From assembly GCA_029204225.1 (NCBI GenBank), contig CM055099.1:65809852-65873851 (forward strand): 64,000 nucleotides of DNA, written 5' to 3'. Shown one piece after another: positions 51,940 through 58,625 of this stretch (position 1 is the first letter of the stretch; the number at the start of each line of letters is the position of its first letter). The notes under the pieces were generated by a model. It did no database searches, had not been told where the DNA came from, and was given only the letters and a program-made list of their open reading frames with translations. The translations under genes were made by a program, and so were the position numbers. Source of the DNA: Diphasiastrum complanatum (taxonomy: Eukaryota; Streptophyta; Lycopodiopsida; Lycopodiales; Lycopodiaceae).

Positions 51940-51976
<37 letters not shown>

Positions 51977-53393
51977 AACAGACACACACAAACATTCAGG
52001 GCAAAATTCCACGGAGAGCCACATTACAAAGGTTTATAAAAAACATCCATTTCCATTGCATTGTTGTTACTTTTCAATAGTGTACGTTTTCACCTAAAAT
52101 TTCCTACTAAAAAATGCATTTGATGGATATGTTAAGCCTCGTTGAGTTTGTCGTGACATGGACAACGTTTACAAAGGTCTTGCCCGCACGAAATAGATAG
52201 ATCTAGCTGAGAAGGGAGAGGAAAGTCGTATGGTATCTGTTGGAGAAGATGTAGAAGGAGAGGAACTCGAAGATCTCAAAGCTCTTCTTCGCAAATACTG
52301 CGATTGTCTTACTTGGAATTACGCTGAGCTGAAGGGCATATCGCCAGATGTAGTGGTTCACACCATTCCACTGGTTGATGGAGCGAAACCCGCCGTTAGT
52401 AGGCCTTACCGGTCTAATCCGCACTATGCCCAGCTAATCCAAGAAGAATTGAAAAAGCTTCTAGATGTAGGATTCATCTACAAGATGGAACACACTGATT
52501 GGGTATCGCCTATCGTGGTAGTACCTAAGAAAAACGGAAGATTGTTAGGAAGGGTGGTGGCATTGTCCAAAAGAAATTTCTCATTAGAGTATTTAGTCAT
52601 TGTAATTTTTAATTCTTGGATATGAGAGTACATATTCTGAAATGCATATGAAGGTTCTTTTTAACGTGATTAGTTTTATAAGTCCTTTGTCTACCAAGAA
52701 GCTATGGATGTATGTTGTGTATTGATGTATAGTATGATTTTACATTTTTGATCCAACTGCAAGTTTTGTAAGCATGTCTCATAAAATACCTTAGTTTTTA
52801 TACGATACAATTTTCTCGTCAATGAGGTTATTAGTGTGATCATTTGTTGGTTGTCATTTGGATATTAGCTATCATTCATAGTCGTAGACACATTTCCGTC
52901 TCTATGACTCACAGCTAGTCCTGGCAAAGGTGGACTTTTTAAACTGATAAAATCTTCATATCCTGTAGGTTACACTGGAATTGTTCATGTATAGTTAGAG
53001 CCAATAGTAAAAGAACATGGTTGTGATTCTCTGTACAGGACCTGTGTCAAGCTGCATCAAAAGGAGCTCACATCCTCATACAATCTTGAACGTGCATTTG
53101 TATTAAGCATACAAATGTACATTCTAGACTAGATTGTAGCTACAGTTTCATTTGAATAAAGACTCATAAATCACTGTGCTTGCAGGTCTTTATGATATGA
53201 CCATGTTTAGGTTTCCTCCATCTCAACAAGTTGCAGATAGACTTTATAGACGTCCGGATGGTACCCTTGCGTATTACTTTTCTTGTGAAGAAGTCGGGAA
53301 ACTCTTCACAGGTGTTGGCTTTATTGAGGTAAGAGTGTGCAAGTTGGGTATTTTGGTATGGACATACATGTGCATTGTGTATATACACGTGTG

Positions 53394-53463
<70 letters not shown>

Positions 53464-53628
53464 AACTAGATGTCGACTTGCAATGTGTCACAATTTCATG
53501 ATTATGTTAAGGTTTAATTTTATTCAATGCAGGAGGATGTTCGATTTTGTTGTGTAAATCTTTTGAATAGGAAAAGGAATCTTCATATGAAGCGTGTATG
53601 GGTTCATGGAAGATTTGTTAAACCCTAA
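1996..53628 (+). CDS. METTL2/6/8-type (Trm140-like) tRNA N3-methylcytidine methyltransferase, seven exons
   Basis: The gene encodes a class I SAM-dependent methyltransferase of the family that makes 3-methylcytidine in tRNA anticodon loops. The seven exons total 1242 nt and join in frame at GT-AG sites to 413 residues plus stop. Visible features: N-terminal family block QFHQRHSKG (about 76-84) leading into [12 protein letters not shown] (89-100); SAM motif [10 protein letters not shown] (109-118); YACD with acidic D136; [14 protein letters not shown] (295-308); FRDYG (331-335); C-terminal [10 protein letters not shown] (404-413). A Cys-rich piece [11 protein letters not shown] (177-187) and about 100 low-complexity residues sit between core strands, as I recall for plant members. 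Intron sizes are 515, 34568, 4840, 1279, 8985 and 204 bp. No frameshift or internal stop was found, so the gene looks functional despite nested insertions. The substrate tRNA is inferred from the family. Confidence 0.88.
2149..2663 (+). other. intron 1 of the methyltransferase gene
   Basis: A 515-bp GT-AG intron with no recognisable insertion. Confidence 0.8.
2664..2774 (+). CDS. methyltransferase exon 2
   Basis: Codes residues 52-88, ending in [15 protein letters not shown], the conserved block before the catalytic domain. The acceptor TTACACAG|AGA was chosen because it keeps phase 0 with exon 1; a later TTGCAG acceptor (2681-2686) would put a stop in frame. The donor is CAAG|GTGAGC. Confidence 0.85.
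3083..3131. repeat. (GA)n microsatellite
   Basis: A pure GA run of 40 bp is followed by AAGAGAGAG. It lies 31 bp before the Ty3 element insertion site and belonged to the pre-insertion sequence. Confidence 0.95.
3163..3307 (+). repeat. Ty3-1 5' LTR
   Basis: 145 bp, TGTTATGAG to TATTACA. It differs from the 3' LTR at eight positions, all transitions, plus one 3-bp AGC indel. Confidence 0.93.
4024..5090 (+). pseudogene. Ty3-1 gag, broken
   Basis: Capsid-like gag coding runs from an ATG at 4024, but stops appear within the first five codons and again near 4136. A one-base loss near 4190 shifts the frame and a TAG lies at 4640-4642. The middle shows the retrotransposon gag fold signature ([16 protein letters not shown]). 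A basic region and a damaged CCHC knuckle follow near 5030-5075, where one base is missing and a stop intrudes. No functional Gag could be made. Confidence 0.85.
5169..8755 (+). pseudogene. Ty3-1 pol (protease-RT-RNase H-integrase-chromodomain), broken
   Basis: The protease lies at 5169-5435 with the aspartic motif DDGATHNFI and a different frame from the rest. From 5765 to 8755 one frame carries reverse transcriptase ([15 protein letters not shown]), RNase H ([10 protein letters not shown]), the integrase HHCC zinc region ([12 protein letters not shown] near 7590), the integrase core ([19 protein letters not shown]) and a C-terminal chromodomain ([16 protein letters not shown]). Stops sit at 6710-6712 (TGA), 7172-7174 (TAG) and 7481-7483 (TAG). 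The chromodomain indicates chromatin-guided integration in the live ancestor. Confidence 0.9.
8767..8914 (+). repeat. Ty3-1 3' LTR
   Basis: 148 bp, TGTTACGAG to TATTACA, directly followed by the target duplication TGCAT. About 94-95% identical to the 5' LTR by eye. Confidence 0.93.
8915..9318. other. intron 2 sequence with short-motif repeats
   Basis: Non-coding. At about 9020-9135, TTGAT, GATCATTGAT and GATAGATC motifs recur. From about 9186 to 9318 the sequence is a near copy of 12208-12340, and both copies run directly into a (GA)n tract. Confidence 0.6.
9319..9382. repeat. (GA)n microsatellite at the 3' tail of a minus-strand LINE
   Basis: 64 bp of GA (CT on the LINE strand), continuing into GAAA repeats to about 9400. 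The 3' end of the minus-strand LINE abuts it. Confidence 0.9.
9383..10400 (-). mobile_element. LINE 3' portion (LINE-A)
   Basis: On the minus strand this reads ORF2 C-terminus, then a 3' UTR ending GGCATGGAAAAGACATTAAT, AAAGC and (CT)n. The same 3' end recurs in the window at about 11210-11170 (minus), 39780, 50330, 50970 and 51917 (plus). It marks one LINE family with a CT-rich tail. Confidence 0.75.
9772..10380 (-). pseudogene. LINE ORF2 C-terminal region with zinc-binding motif
   Basis: A 202-residue open stretch with [18 protein letters not shown] and a Cys/His motif CMLCP...EEHFIFRCP, typical of the region after the reverse transcriptase in plant LINE ORF2 proteins. It ends in a poly-Asp run. 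The reverse transcriptase and endonuclease are not attached here, so this is a fragment. The plus-strand LINE at 48.3-50.4 kb has the matching [16 protein letters not shown] segment. Confidence 0.7.
10401..11164 (-). pseudogene. LINE ORF1-like region with Pro/Ser/Thr-rich minisatellite
   Basis: On the minus strand a reading frame begins near [10 protein letters not shown] (about 11118), runs through a Pro/Ser/Thr repeat (PLATSP and [11 protein letters not shown] units), and ends in a coiled-coil-like stretch ([21 protein letters not shown]). The repetitive section (about 10800-11075) is a G-rich plus-strand minisatellite with GGGTGAGGTAGCGAGGG-like units. Its position upstream of the ORF2 piece suggests ORF1, but homology is uncertain. 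Confidence 0.45.
11165..11564 (-). mobile_element. second LINE 3'-end copy and adjoining sequence
   Basis: At about 11178-11275 the minus strand carries the same LINE 3' end as at 9400-9490 (CCTTTTGGCATGGAAAAGAC and the CTCCCATGG segment), here without a long CT tail. From about 11280 to 11564 the sequence is not recognised and runs into a (GA)n tract. Confidence 0.55.
11565..11630. repeat. (GA)n microsatellite
   Basis: 66 bp of uninterrupted GA, followed by AACCATGCCGAGGGATAGG. Confidence 0.95.
11631..12000. repeat. duplicated segment, copy 1
   Basis: From CATGCCGAGGGATAGGG to TAGCCTCTAGCTGTGTCAC this matches 12434-12762 closely, apart from differences in the inner TTCGAA-rich block. Each copy follows a (GA)n tract, so the pair is a duplication of about 0.8-0.85 kb spacing. 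On the minus strand parts read like LINE coding sequence ([17 protein letters not shown]). Confidence 0.7.
11755..11900. repeat. TTCGAA/GGTTCGAACC palindrome-rich block (MITE-like), copy 1
   Basis: GGTTCGAACC, CGGTTCGAACCGG, GATTCGAACC and TTCGAATCGG-type motifs crowd this block around a T-rich centre. Related blocks lie at 12553-12680 and 23595-23685. Dense subterminal palindromes suggest a non-autonomous DNA transposon, but its ends were not fixed. Confidence 0.45.
12001..12340. other. non-coding sequence between duplicated segments
   Basis: No coding signal. The right part (about 12208-12340) duplicates 9186-9318 and leads into the next (GA)n tract. Confidence 0.55.
12341..12429. repeat. 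(GA)n microsatellite
   Basis: 89 bp of uninterrupted GA. Confidence 0.95.
12430..12767. repeat. duplicated segment, copy 2
   Basis: Close copy of 11631-12000. It contains a second TTCGAA-rich block (12553-12680) that here carries a long G run near 12580. Confidence 0.7.
12768..13298 (-). pseudogene. LINE-A fragment with internal deletion
   Basis: On the minus strand the start of a reverse-transcriptase region ([15 protein letters not shown]) is joined to a late ORF2 segment ([22 protein letters not shown]), then to [18 protein letters not shown]-type sequence. Most of the polymerase domain is missing between them. It continues the LINE at 17300-18473; the two were one sequence before an LTR element inserted, since the duplicated GTTGG joins CTN to IIHP in frame. 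Confidence 0.7.
13304..13783 (+). repeat. LARD 5' LTR
   Basis: 480 bp, TGTTAGAGTTAATG to TTCTAACA, directly followed by the primer-binding site. Confidence 0.88.
14070..14646 (+). repeat. GATCGCTG motif array inside the LARD
   Basis: GATCGCTG occurs about seven times (near 14070, 14202, 14241, 14337, 14427, 14566 and 14638), with close variants (GATCGCTAG, ATCATCGCTG, GGATCACTG) between, all on the plus strand. Spacing is irregular, so this is not a simple tandem repeat. Confidence 0.7.
16830..17294 (+). repeat. LARD 3' LTR
   Basis: 465 bp, nearly identical to the 5' LTR apart from short indels. The terminal ACA is ATA here, and GTTGG follows directly. Confidence 0.88.
17300..18473 (-). pseudogene. 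LINE-A ORF2: end of endonuclease and start of reverse transcriptase
   Basis: On the minus strand one long frame carries the C-terminal half of an APE-type endonuclease (SVVDYLMGS, then [10 protein letters not shown] with the SDH catalytic end motif), a linker rich in Ser, His and Pro, and the pre-polymerase region ([16 protein letters not shown]). It stops at the LARD insertion site. The endonuclease N-terminus is absent, so the copy is 5'-truncated or rearranged. The plus-strand LINE at 48.3 kb has the matching [16 protein letters not shown] segment. Confidence 0.75.
18505..19258 (+). pseudogene. Ty3-2 gag remnant
   Basis: Starts at ATG 18505 (MDPDPTTQP) and ends near a protease-like region. 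Most of the capsid is deleted. In the zinc knuckle near 19040-19078 a TGA replaces the second cysteine before [10 protein letters not shown]. Other stops interrupt at about 18841, 18880 and 18973. Confidence 0.75.
19690..22591 (+). pseudogene. Ty3-2 pol (RT-RNase H-integrase-chromodomain), broken
   Basis: A decayed N-terminal RT part (about 19690-20077) is followed by RT with YHQICMK and YLDDILIYS (20078-20500), RNase H ([10 protein letters not shown], 20646-20963), the integrase zinc region ([20 protein letters not shown]), the integrase core ([18 protein letters not shown]) and a chromodomain ([16 protein letters not shown]) ending at 22591. Frame breaks occur near 19970, 20500, 20960 and 21420, and a TGA interrupts the integrase core near 21617. 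Confidence 0.87.
22619..23065 (+). repeat. Ty3-2 3' LTR (end tentative)
   Basis: Starts TGTTAGGGACCCAAC after a purine tract. Ending at AACA near 23065 is a guess from the usual TG...CA rule. It contains an inverted GGGACCCAACTCCCTTGGGTCCC-like motif at its start. Confidence 0.5.
23066..24180. other. non-coding sequence with GAGTC/GACTC and TTCGAA motif clusters
   Basis: Between about 23290 and 23470, GAGTC, GACTC, CTGAGTCCTGA and TCATGACTC motifs recur many times on both strands. From 23595 to 23685 a TTCGAA-rich block resembles those at 11.8 and 12.6 kb. The rest (23700-24180) shows nothing recognisable. Confidence 0.5.
24181..25226. mobile_element. putative non-autonomous hAT-like element rich in GAAACGCGTTTC
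   Basis: GAAACGCGTTTC and close variants cluster at 24184-24255 and again at 25177-25214, where three perfect copies repeat every 13 bp. The right end reads GGGCAACTATG before an AT tract; its complement starts CATAG, like both ends of the adjacent hAT element. The left end and the target duplication were not found, so element status is inferred. There is no transposase. Confidence 0.45.
24270..24730. repeat. TACYTGCTA motif array
   Basis: TACTTGCTA, TACCTGCTA, TACATGCTA or their complements occur about nine times, often next to CATGTA or ATTCCAAT. They are irregularly spaced and in both orientations, all inside the GAAACGCGTTTC-rich element. Confidence 0.6.
25227..25266. repeat. (AT)n microsatellite at the hAT insertion site
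   Basis: An AT tract ends in ATATGTAT (25259-25266), the left copy of the hAT target duplication. The tract resumes after 36842. Confidence 0.9.
25267..25320. repeat. hAT left terminal and subterminal repeats
   Basis: The 10-bp terminus CATAGGTCCC is followed by two copies of the 14-bp palindrome GGTACCGCGGTACC (25286-25299 and 25305-25318). Subterminal repeats of this kind are usual transposase binding sites in hAT elements. Confidence 0.88.
28812..29210 (-). repeat. Copia-C 3' LTR
   Basis: 399 bp. On the plus strand it reads TGAAGAATTACAAG to CTCTTCAACA. It differs from the other LTR by a single G/A near 28972. Confidence 0.95.
29198..32338 (-). pseudogene. Copia-C pol (integrase-RT-RNase H), one late in-frame TAG
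   Basis: In the same frame as gag: gag-pre-integrase zinc region ([20 protein letters not shown]); integrase core ([37 protein letters not shown]); reverse transcriptase ([36 protein letters not shown]); RNase H ([22 protein letters not shown]). TAG at 29312-29314 falls before ADIFTKPL, where copia proteins commonly have Gln. The frame finally ends at TAA 29198-29200 inside the LTR. All catalytic motifs look intact. Confidence 0.92.
32339..33358 (-). pseudogene. Copia-C gag and start of protease, ending at an in-frame TAG
   Basis: Starts [17 protein letters not shown] and contains a UBN2-type gag domain, a basic stretch, the CCHC knuckle [14 protein letters not shown] (about residues 255-268) and the protease motif [12 protein letters not shown]. 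The frame then meets TAG at 32339-32341 and resumes without shift. A stop in the protease would block normal Gag-Pol production unless read through. In the intact ancestor this was one polyprotein with the downstream segment. Confidence 0.9.
33828..34226 (-). repeat. Copia-C 5' LTR
   Basis: 399 bp. It is next to the primer-binding site on its internal side and to the duplicated CTACA on its outer side. Confidence 0.95.
35304..35826. other. hAT 3' region between the two convergent ORFs
   Basis: AT-rich non-coding sequence, probably the transposase 3' UTR. No specific signal was identified. Confidence 0.6.
35827..36192 (-). pseudogene. antisense ORF of the hAT element: charged coiled-coil protein, one in-frame TAG
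   Basis: A 122-codon minus-strand frame converges on the transposase gene. It begins [19 protein letters not shown], has long charged helices ([20 protein letters not shown] and [20 protein letters not shown]) and an acidic end ([10 protein letters not shown]). One TAG interrupts it after MLQQTR; the frame is otherwise open. Charge, heptad-like spacing and lack of other stops suggest a once-coding accessory gene. I do not recognise a family. It could instead be the 3' exon of a longer minus-strand gene. Confidence 0.5.
36193..36740. other. hAT right interior with a 90-bp tandem repeat
   Basis: Two adjacent, slightly diverged copies of about 90-95 bp lie at about 36410-36590 (GTGCCTCTGTAC, CCCCCATGTGATGCT, GTTGGTCTCCCATTGG). 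Near 36220-36340, CTCTCACAGC motifs recur. AT-rich sequence follows to the right subterminal repeats. Confidence 0.65.
36741..36841. repeat. hAT right terminal and subterminal repeats
   Basis: Six GGTACC hexamers (36741, 36772, 36786, 36800, 36809, 36823) plus variants lead to the terminus GGGTACTATG, which is 8 of 10 identical to the left end when inverted. Confidence 0.88.
36842..37342. other. end of intron 2 with (AT)n tract
   Basis: The target duplication and an AT microsatellite (to about 36885) are followed by AT-rich intron sequence up to the exon 3 acceptor. Nothing else was recognised. Confidence 0.7.
37343..37452 (+). CDS. methyltransferase exon 3 (SAM-binding motif I)
   Basis: Codes residues 89-124 and two bases of codon 125. 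It carries [12 protein letters not shown] and the glycine-rich SAM loop [10 protein letters not shown]. It is separated from exon 2 by 34,568 bp of nested transposons. The acceptor is CCACAG|GAG and the donor AA|GTAAGT. Confidence 0.9.
37453..39165. other. intron 3, first part
   Basis: AT-rich and non-coding. A 34-bp direct repeat (TATACAAAACAAGACTAGAG and flank) starts at 38825 and 38859. Short open frames here show no known motif. Confidence 0.6.
39166..39490. repeat. TTTGCAAA motif block with an 11-bp-arm hairpin
   Basis: TTGCAA, TTTGCAAA and GTTTGCAAACG motifs recur through this block. A perfect hairpin has arms ATCCGGGACAA (39220-39230) and TTGTCCCGGAT (39237-39247) around GAAACG. It is probably a non-autonomous DNA transposon or its ends; termini are not defined. 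Confidence 0.45.
39621..39850 (+). mobile_element. 5'-truncated LINE 3' end with (CT)n tail
   Basis: Contains the shared 3' end (TTTTGGCATGGAAAGACGTT, AATAAAACTTTC), then CTTT repeats and a CT tract that is pure from about 39815 to 39850. Only the last 160 bp or so of the LINE is present. Confidence 0.7.
39851..40330 (+). pseudogene. ORF1-like LINE head following the (CT)n tract
   Basis: Directly after the CT tract lies a Gln/Ser/Pro-rich reading frame; its best start is [14 protein letters not shown] at about 39991. Position and composition match the ORF1-like start after the CT tract at 51024 ([12 protein letters not shown]). It is short and breaks off near 40330 at LTR-element sequence. 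ORF1 identity is inferred from context, not from a domain. Confidence 0.35.
40331..40640 (-). mobile_element. fragment of the LARD interior
   Basis: The complement of this stretch matches 15270-15600 of the LARD (for example ATCATGGTGGCAAATGATAA and TCCAAGTCATAGTAGC), with substitutions. No LTR accompanies it. Confidence 0.6.
40641..42292. other. intron 3, last part, with a diverged tandem duplication
   Basis: Sequence at about 41310-41640 is repeated with many substitutions at about 41650-42045 (shared blocks: GATTGTTCTGAAAT, GGGGATCTGATTATG, ATGAGGCCTTTGA). A pyrimidine-rich stretch near 42180 precedes the exon 4 acceptor. No coding signal. Confidence 0.6.
42293..42818 (+). CDS. methyltransferase exon 4 (large central exon)
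   Basis: Codes the last base of codon 125 and residues 126-300. It starts with [10 protein letters not shown] and ends with GGVDIVTM. Between these lie [11 protein letters not shown] and a Ser/Asn-rich, acidic stretch of about 100 residues with no obvious fold. The acceptor is TTTCAG|A and the donor ATG|GTAAGT. Confidence 0.9.
42819..44097. other. intron 4 of the methyltransferase gene
   Basis: 1279 bp, AT-rich, no clear insertion. A weak B-box-like GGTTCAATTCC on the minus strand near 43635 could mark an old SINE. Confidence 0.6.
44098..44200 (+). CDS. methyltransferase exon 5
   Basis: Codes residues 301-334 and one base of codon 335. It includes IFTLSAVP and [12 protein letters not shown], conserved core strands and the loop around the active site. 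The acceptor is ACTGCAG|ATA and the donor TATG|GTATGC. Confidence 0.9.
44201..44374. other. intron 5, before the copia element
   Basis: 174 bp of AT-rich intron with no distinct feature. Confidence 0.7.
44375..44828 (+). repeat. Copia-B 5' LTR
   Basis: 454 bp, TGTTAGGAATTAATG to TTCTGACA. It contains a tandem repeat of about 35 bp (TTTGCTTTAGGCTCTTAGC, near 44600-44665). Confidence 0.85.
45020..48151 (+). pseudogene. Copia-B gag end and pol, broken
   Basis: A degenerate CCHC knuckle near 45040 is followed by the protease/pre-integrase region ([16 protein letters not shown]), HHCC zinc ([20 protein letters not shown]), the integrase core ([28 protein letters not shown]), reverse transcriptase ([25 protein letters not shown]) and the start of RNase H ([24 protein letters not shown]). 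Stops lie near 45533, 45679, 46224, 46461, 46704 and 46809; frame changes occur near 45800 and 48003. The RNase H active-site remainder and 3' end are lost. Confidence 0.88.
48152..48214. repeat. perfect-looking hairpin at the copia breakpoint
   Basis: Arms 48152-48179 and 48187-48214 (28 bp each, one mismatch) around the loop CCGCTCC. The arms begin CAGTGCATGTACATCC. It sits exactly where Copia-B coding ends. Confidence 0.9.
48310..50387 (+). mobile_element. LINE copy (LINE-B) with (CT)n tail, decayed
   Basis: Plus-strand relative of LINE-A, 5'-truncated at the pre-polymerase region. It carries [25 protein letters not shown] motif A ([13 protein letters not shown]), KQGCSLSP and YTDDVALV, then [14 protein letters not shown]. 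Its 3' UTR ends ATGTACTATATGGTCTTATA, AATAAAGAT and a CT tract (50336-50387). Many stops interrupt the frame. It begins about 100 bp after the hairpin that ends Copia-B. Confidence 0.8.
50336..50387. repeat. (CT)n tail of LINE-B
   Basis: 52 bp of pure CT directly after GACAATAAAGAT. Confidence 0.95.
50388..50566 (+). mobile_element. CT-bounded unit 1
   Basis: 179 bp between two CT tracts, ending GTGTGGCCAAG before CT. No coding signal; only the CT boundaries link it to the LINE pattern. Confidence 0.4.
50567..50619. repeat. (CT)n microsatellite
   Basis: 53 bp of pure CT, followed by a C run. Confidence 0.95.
50620..50970 (+). mobile_element. CT-bounded unit 2 with LINE 3' end
   Basis: About 350 bp between CT tracts. 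The last part (CCCTTTGGCATGGAAAAGAC, ATTAAACAAG) is the shared LINE 3' end. The left part begins with C/G runs and has no clear coding. Confidence 0.6.
50971..51023. repeat. (CT)n microsatellite
   Basis: 53 bp of pure CT between unit 2's LINE 3' end and unit 3's head. Confidence 0.95.
51024..51972 (+). mobile_element. CT-bounded unit 3: LINE head (ORF1 start) joined to LINE 3' end
   Basis: Between CT tracts lies a 5' region with ATG 51192 ([12 protein letters not shown]), then a segment typical of plant LINE ORF1 N-termini ([24 protein letters not shown]; one stop between at 51504), then directly the LINE 3' end (GGGCATGGAAAAGACGTTCA) and a (TTC)n(TC)n tail at 51915-51972. All of ORF2 is missing, so this is an internally deleted LINE that seems to have both original ends. 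Confidence 0.65.
51192..51506 (+). pseudogene. LINE ORF1 N-terminal fragment
   Basis: 104 codons opening [17 protein letters not shown], Ala/Pro-rich, then [15 protein letters not shown]. The frame closes at TGA (51504-51506) and related coding ([30 protein letters not shown]) continues to about 51700. I infer ORF1 from the EDLTP...R block and from the LINE 3' end just downstream. Confidence 0.5.
51973..52194. other. intron 5 spacer
   Basis: No coding or repeat structure was recognised. Confidence 0.6.
52195..52560 (+). pseudogene. Ty3/gypsy reverse-transcriptase N-terminal fragment (Athila/Tat-like)
   Basis: An open stretch with [42 protein letters not shown] and [14 protein letters not shown], the entry region of a Ty3-type reverse transcriptase. 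It lacks a chromodomain-type context and breaks off right after PKKNGRL. No LTR is nearby, so this is a scrap. Confidence 0.8.
52561..53185. other. intron 5, end
   Basis: AT-rich intron sequence leading to the exon 6 acceptor TTGCAG. No other feature seen. Confidence 0.7.
53186..53328 (+). CDS. methyltransferase exon 6
   Basis: Completes Gly335 and codes residues 336-382, with the family block LYDMTMFRF and [12 protein letters not shown]. The acceptor is TTGCAG|GT and the donor GAG|GTAAGA. It lies 8985 bp from exon 5. Confidence 0.9.
53396..53459. repeat. (GA)n microsatellite inside intron 6
   Basis: 64 bp of pure GA in a 204-bp intron, with GA on the sense strand. It starts 67 bp after the donor and ends 73 bp before exon 7. 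Confidence 0.95.
53533..53628 (+). CDS. methyltransferase exon 7 and stop
   Basis: Codes residues 383-413, including [11 protein letters not shown] and the terminal [10 protein letters not shown], followed by TAA at 53626-53628. The acceptor is AATGCAG|GAG. The C-terminus matches single-domain plant members; no fused second methyltransferase domain follows. Confidence 0.9.
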   Translation, partial: EDVRFCCVNLLNRKRNLHMKRVWVHGRFVKP

Positions 53629-57306
<3,678 letters not shown>

Positions 57307-57308
<2 letters not shown>

Positions 57309-58169
57309 CCATGAGTATTAGGATCTTCTTTTGATGCGCATTATGTAAATGATTTAAGTGCTTGTTATTGTTTGGATATTGATTTTGTCATTATAAAAAC
57401 ATCTAGTTTATTGGGAAGCCATTCTGAAGTAATTATTAAAGGAGGTCATTTATATATATGTAGACATGTAGTTTTTTCTAAAGAAGCCATTTGTGTATGC
57501 TTGAGGTTAGGAGCACTTGCCTAGCAATTTTAAAAAATTTTCAGATTTTTTTTTTATTATTTTAGGTCAATTTTAGACAAAGACTTTCAACTCTACTTGC
57601 TGGGGAGTAGAGTGGAAAGCCTCTTTTTTTTTTTTTTTTTTCCTTTCCGAAGCTCAATTTTCTAAAATGAGCTTTGGAAGGGAGAGTTGAGTTAGGAAAA
57701 AAAATATAAAAGGCTTTTCACTCCACGTTCCGACTAGTAGAGTGGAAAACCTTTTTTTTTTTGTTACTCATCGATGAGTATAGTGGAAAGTCATCTTTAC
57801 TTTATCTATTTGTTTATAATTTAACTACTTGATTATTTATTGTCGCCACTGCTCCATCTGCACTACTGCTACTTATTACATCTACTATGCAGGTATGAGC
57901 TGGACATCTTGAAAGTGGTTATGATTTATGGTGCTTTTTAGTAATGTGTTTTACTTTTCAGTTATATTTACCTTGTTGGATTATGAATAAAGGCTTCAAA
58001 AGGTTTCAGTCTTGCTTTGTCAAGAGGAACTAAGTGCAGTCTTGTATCTCTCTCTATGCATCTTGGTGGTGTAAATCCGACTACTCTTTGATTGGAATAG
58101 TACAGAAATCTTTACCCTTTATCCGATTTATAAGCTAACAAAAGTCTATTTTTATGATTTAGTCCACAT
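57307..58169. other. AT-rich intergenic sequence
   Basis: Homopolymer T runs and a short inverted stretch around 57640-57730 (GAAGCTCAATTTTC and GAGCTTTGGAAGG). No gene seen. Confidence 0.55.
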
Positions 58170-58625
58170 GATGGTTTTAGGATGTTGCCTCTTTGGGTTA
58201 TGAGGAGCTCCTTCCTCCACCTAACCATTTTGTTCAGACACTGATTTGTTGTATGAAAAAGGCCACTGAGATGCATAAATTTGTCATTAACACTGATAGG
58301 GCTATATGTTCTTCTGCTAGACCTGAGGATAAGATTCTATGCTTGATTGATCTGCTTGAGACTATTGACTGGATAAAGATTTATCTTGAATTTGTTAAGA
58401 AGAAAGACACTTAGAGCTTAGTGGAAAATCTTTATAGTCGTCTTCATTGAAAAATTCGAAGAAGAGAAAAAATTATACAATACGCACATTAGAAAGATGT
58501 TCATGTGCTTGAAAAATGAAAATAATATTACTCCCGCTACCTTTACCCCTTCTGTTTCTGATGCTTCTTTATCACCACACCCTTTAGTTTTTACTGATGA
58601 TCTTGATGAGGATAGTGCCTCTCAG
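58170..58625 (+). pseudogene. decayed coding relic of unknown family, interrupted by Copia-D
   Basis: A frame from about 58170 reads DVASLGYEELLPPPNHF, then a helical Lys/Glu-rich region (MKKATEMHKFVINT, LCLIDLLETIDWIKIYLEFV). Stops follow at 58412-58414 and 58448-58450; a shifted frame then gives NNITPATFTPSVSDASLS and an acidic DDLDEDSASQ, ending exactly at the Copia-D LTR. Codon-like continuity across the breaks suggests a former exon or processed copy of a protein gene. I do not recognise the family. Confidence 0.4.
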
